Made by a program: the position numbers and the translations under genes. DNA of 6,670 nt, taken from contig JAFEEV010000069.1 in the NCBI GenBank assembly GCA_018240935.1, positions 1 through 6,670 of the forward strand. The letters are read 5' to 3'. The first letter of the stretch is position 1. Every line of letters begins with the position of its first letter. The DNA comes from Pseudomonadota bacterium (lineage in GTDB: Bacteria; Pseudomonadota; Gammaproteobacteria; Burkholderiales; Nitrosomonadaceae). Under the pieces are notes generated by a model. That model did no database searches. It had not been told where the DNA came from and saw only the letters and a program-made list of their open reading frames with translations. This document shows positions 5,279-6,670 of this stretch, piece after piece.

Positions 5279-6041
5279 GTGGCAAATAATAACAATTTTT
5301 TGATGAACGCTCACTCTCACGAGCACTTTTCAGCCAATAATCAACACGGTCTATTTGCAAGCCAGCGAGGTTATAAATTTCTCTAAGGCAATCAGCAGCT
5401 AAGCCGGTATTGGTTACCGTGAATTTGATTTTATATTTATAAAATAAATTCTCTAATTCAATGGACATACCCAGTTGCGGATAAAAAGGACTTCTTTCAT
5501 ATCTACTTAGGCTCGGTAAATCTCCAAGGCATTTTGGAAGTGTTTTGGCTGCGTTTCTGATATTTAATGAATAAGTTAATAATTCATCCATAACAGTTTT
5601 GCCAGCCACAATATCGAATGCTGTATTTTCAGCACGATTGGCAAGGTGAATCTGCATTTCTGGCGGACATTTGTCTATATGATCTGGTGGGTTATTCCAT
5701 ACAAACATCAAAACATATTCAATCGCGCTTCGGTCAAGATGCTTAAGTTGATCGATTATTCCATCCAAGTGATTTGCTATGGACTCAATTCTTTCTCTTC
5801 TGCGTTGCTGTTTTTCTACTCCGTACTTTCTATAAAATCCTATTGAGTCAGCGATACATTCAAGACAATCAATAAACTCATCAACTTCTCTGGAAATATT
5901 TTGTGATTGCTTCAATCTGCTGTGTAATGAGAAGGCATTGTGTAGTTTTTCAAAAAGAATTGATCTGGTTTCTTTATCAAATGATAATCCGCCCGGATTC
6001 TGATCCGAATCAGAGCATGAATTCTCGTTTATGGCAGACAT
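5259..6041 (-). CDS. AT-rich protein of unknown function behind a structured leader (260 aa)
   Basis: The ATG at 6041-6039 follows AAGGGG (6051-6046) with a four-base spacer. I recognise no family. The first 20 residues are polar and acidic. Residues about 25-105 look helical, with a basic coiled-coil-like stretch (QQRRRERIESI). The middle has VWNNPPDHIDKCPPEMQIHLANRAENTAF, and the C-terminal third has FTVTNTGLAADCLREIYNLAGLQ. There are no membrane spans and no recognisable catalytic motif; several cysteines are scattered. Codon choice is visibly more AT-rich than in the primase operon, suggesting a separately acquired cargo gene. It occupies the place where phages with C4-type RNA keep the regulated target (icd, ant or ash-like genes), but its sequence does not obviously match those. 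A cargo role, such as host interaction or defence, is speculation. Confidence 0.75.
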   Translation of the reverse strand: MSAINENSCSDSDQNPGGLSFDKETRSILFEKLHNAFSLHSRLKQSQNISREVDEFIDCLECIADSIGFYRKYGVEKQQRRRERIESIANHLDGIIDQLKHLDRSAIEYVLMFVWNNPPDHIDKCPPEMQIHLANRAENTAFDIVAGKTVMDELLTYSLNIRNAAKTLPKCLGDLPSLSRYERSPFYPQLGMSIELENLFYKYKIKFTVTNTGLAADCLREIYNLAGLQIDRVDYWLKSARESERSSKNCYYLPQKAHEK

Positions 6042-6122
6042 AACACCCCTTCAAAGTGTTGCCCTTCAAGGTAGGAACCACCCCAGGCGGTTGAAGGTTT
6101 CCGCTTTTCGCCTGGCCGGGTT
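6042..6122 (-). ncRNA. Structured leader resembling phage C4 antisense RNA, with anti-Shine-Dalgarno loop
   Basis: In the minus-strand RNA, CCAGGCG (6115-6109) can pair with CGCCUGG (6089-6083), extended by AACC/GGUU across a 3x3 internal loop. Inside it, GCGG (6104-6101) and CCGC (6090-6087) offer a rival stem with a 10-base loop containing CCUUCAA (6097-6091). The next segment, GGUGGUUCCUACC, is a short hairpin. UUGAAGG, the exact complement of that loop, occurs twice: at 6069-6063 and at 6054-6048, the latter over the Shine-Dalgarno of the 260-aa gene. There it sits in the loop of AACAC/GUGUU (6060-6056 and 6046-6042). Layout and wording recall the C4 RNA of P1/P7, an antisense RNA controlling a gene in its own transcript. 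The family match is from memory; the pairing is seen directly. Confidence 0.55.
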
Positions 6123-6137
6123 AGAGGTGATCAAAAC

Positions 6138-6169
6138 ATTCTAGCAAGTAATTCAATTTTTCGAGTCAA
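6138..6169 (-). promoter_or_regulatory. Candidate promoter for the leader and 260-aa gene
   Basis: On the minus strand an extended -10, TGCTAGAAT (6146-6138), would start transcription near 6131, just before the structured leader. A TTGACT box (6169-6164) lies upstream, but the 20-base spacer is longer than ideal, so the extended -10 would carry most of the activity. Position relative to the leader is the main support. Confidence 0.4.
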
Positions 6170-6208
6170 ATAATTCCCCATGTGCTTTACATTTCCCCTA
6201 TTCAAACT

Positions 6209-6237
6209 TTGCATTCATTTGCTGTAAAGTTTACAAT
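6209..6237 (+). promoter_or_regulatory. Candidate promoter for the divergent HTH-ATPase gene
   Basis: TTGCAT (6209-6214) and TACAAT (6232-6237) are 17 bases apart. The -10 matches consensus at five of six bases, the -35 at three. Start would be near 6244, giving a leader of about 26 bases. The -10 overlaps the GTAAA-G-TTTAC palindrome (6224-6234), so a protein binding there would block this promoter. Confidence 0.4.
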
Positions 6238-6272
6238 TAATTCAAATAATCTTTACGTTTGTATAGCAAATG
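6216..6272. promoter_or_regulatory. Nested inverted repeats over the promoter and start codon of the plus-strand gene
   Basis: CATTTGCT (6216-6223) is matched by AGCAAATG (6265-6272), which includes the ATG at 6270. Inside these, GTAAAG (6224-6229) is matched by CTTTAC (6251-6256), with eight unpaired bases on the right. GTAAA-G-TTTAC (6224-6234) is itself palindromic, and another CTTTAC lies at 6185-6190. The arrangement fits operators, probably for the HTH protein encoded next to them. Confidence 0.4.
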
Positions 6273-6670
6273 AAAATTGATGAAACCACGCATACACTAT
6301 TGAAGCTTGTTTCCGATAGCGGGAAAAGCGTTTCTGAAAAACTTGCCAATGCTTTGGGCATATCGCGGCAAGCGGCAAGCGCAAGGTTGCGTAAAGCAAT
6401 TGTAGAAGGGCTGATCGTGAAGCATGGGGTTGGACGAGGTGTTGAATATACGCTTACCGAATTGCGCCGGGTGCATCAGGAATACGATAGAAAGGGCTTG
6501 CGTGAAGATGTTGTTTGGTCATCGCTGTTCGCACCATTGGTAAGAGACTTGCCGGATAACGTGAGGGATATTTGGCGCTATGGTTTTACTGAAATGGTCA
6601 ATAATGCAATCGATCATTCCGGCGCGCATACAATTTCGATTTGGGGTGTGAGAAATGCCTTATATACGCA
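6270..6670 (+). CDS. Winged-helix plus histidine-kinase-type ATPase protein, 3' end beyond the window
   Basis: Translated from the ATG at 6270; 133 residues are visible and the frame is open to the window edge. Residues 8-60 are a winged helix-turn-helix (SVSEKLANALGISRQAASARLRKAIVEGLIV, then a VGRGVEYTL wing). Residues 95-120 carry a GHKL/HATPase N-box, with Glu108, Asn111, Asn112 and Asp115 in FTEMVNNAIDHSGA. Proteins of this build often continue through the ATPase fold into a C-terminal STAS-like domain (DUF4325); that part is not visible here. Known members are uncharacterised; the ATPase resembles anti-sigma kinases as much as sensor kinases. There is no Shine-Dalgarno before the ATG, so translation may be weak or the leader very short. 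Divergent placement and flanking palindromes suggest an autoregulated switch protein. Confidence 0.85.
   Translation, partial: MKIDETTHTLLKLVSDSGKSVSEKLANALGISRQAASARLRKAIVEGLIVKHGVGRGVEYTLTELRRVHQEYDRKGLREDVVWSSLFAPLVRDLPDNVRDIWRYGFTEMVNNAIDHSGAHTISIWGVRNALYT

Noticed and set aside
5062..5295. Minus-strand 77-codon frame overlapping alpA
   Set aside because: It overlaps the AlpA helix-turn-helix gene in another frame, and alpA has the better start and a clear family match.

Overview
The window looks like most of the control and replication module of an integrated, satellite-like mobile element in a proteobacterium. The pointers are an AlpA-type regulator, a TOPRIM plus DUF927-type primase-helicase, tightly coupled small unknown genes, and a phage-style structured leader. 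The host cannot be fixed from sequence alone. Base composition is mixed: the primase region is moderately GC-rich, while the 260-codon gene and the divergent intergenic region near the right end are clearly AT-rich. No integrase, attachment site, capsid gene or tRNA lies inside the window, so the element's ends are outside it.

Layout, reading the minus strand from right to left. An AT-rich unknown gene (5259-6041) sits behind a structured leader (about 6046-6122) that resembles the C4 antisense RNA of P1/P7-type phages. Next come an alpA-like gene (4893-5165) with a possible operator in front of it, a 66-codon unknown gene (4690-4890), a 91-codon two-span membrane protein (4415-4690), a 137-codon unknown gene (3999-4412), the large primase-helicase (1187-4021) and a 213-codon protein with a C-terminal four-cysteine cluster (553-1194). 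After a 233-base non-coding stretch rich in dyad symmetry there is an 89-codon zinc-finger/coiled-coil protein (50-319). From alpA to the 213-codon gene the frames abut or overlap, and three junctions carry the same octamer GGAGGGTG as ribosome binding site. The segment therefore looks like one translationally coupled operon.

On the plus strand a divergent gene starts at 6270 and runs off the right edge. Its visible part is a winged-helix DNA-binding domain followed by the start of a histidine-kinase-type ATPase fold.

Proposed working: the divergent region 6042-6269 is a decision point between the plus-strand HTH-ATPase and the leader-controlled minus-strand gene. AlpA would activate functions of the element. 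The primase-helicase would start replication, perhaps at the cluster of six GTAGGGC heptamers inside the 213-codon gene just downstream. The most interesting items are the kissing-loop-like leader (6042-6122), the intragenic iteron-like cluster (1017-1127) with its 18-bp perfect palindrome, the terminator/antiterminator-like overlapping hairpins at 4434-4478, and the dyad-rich non-coding region at 392-554.
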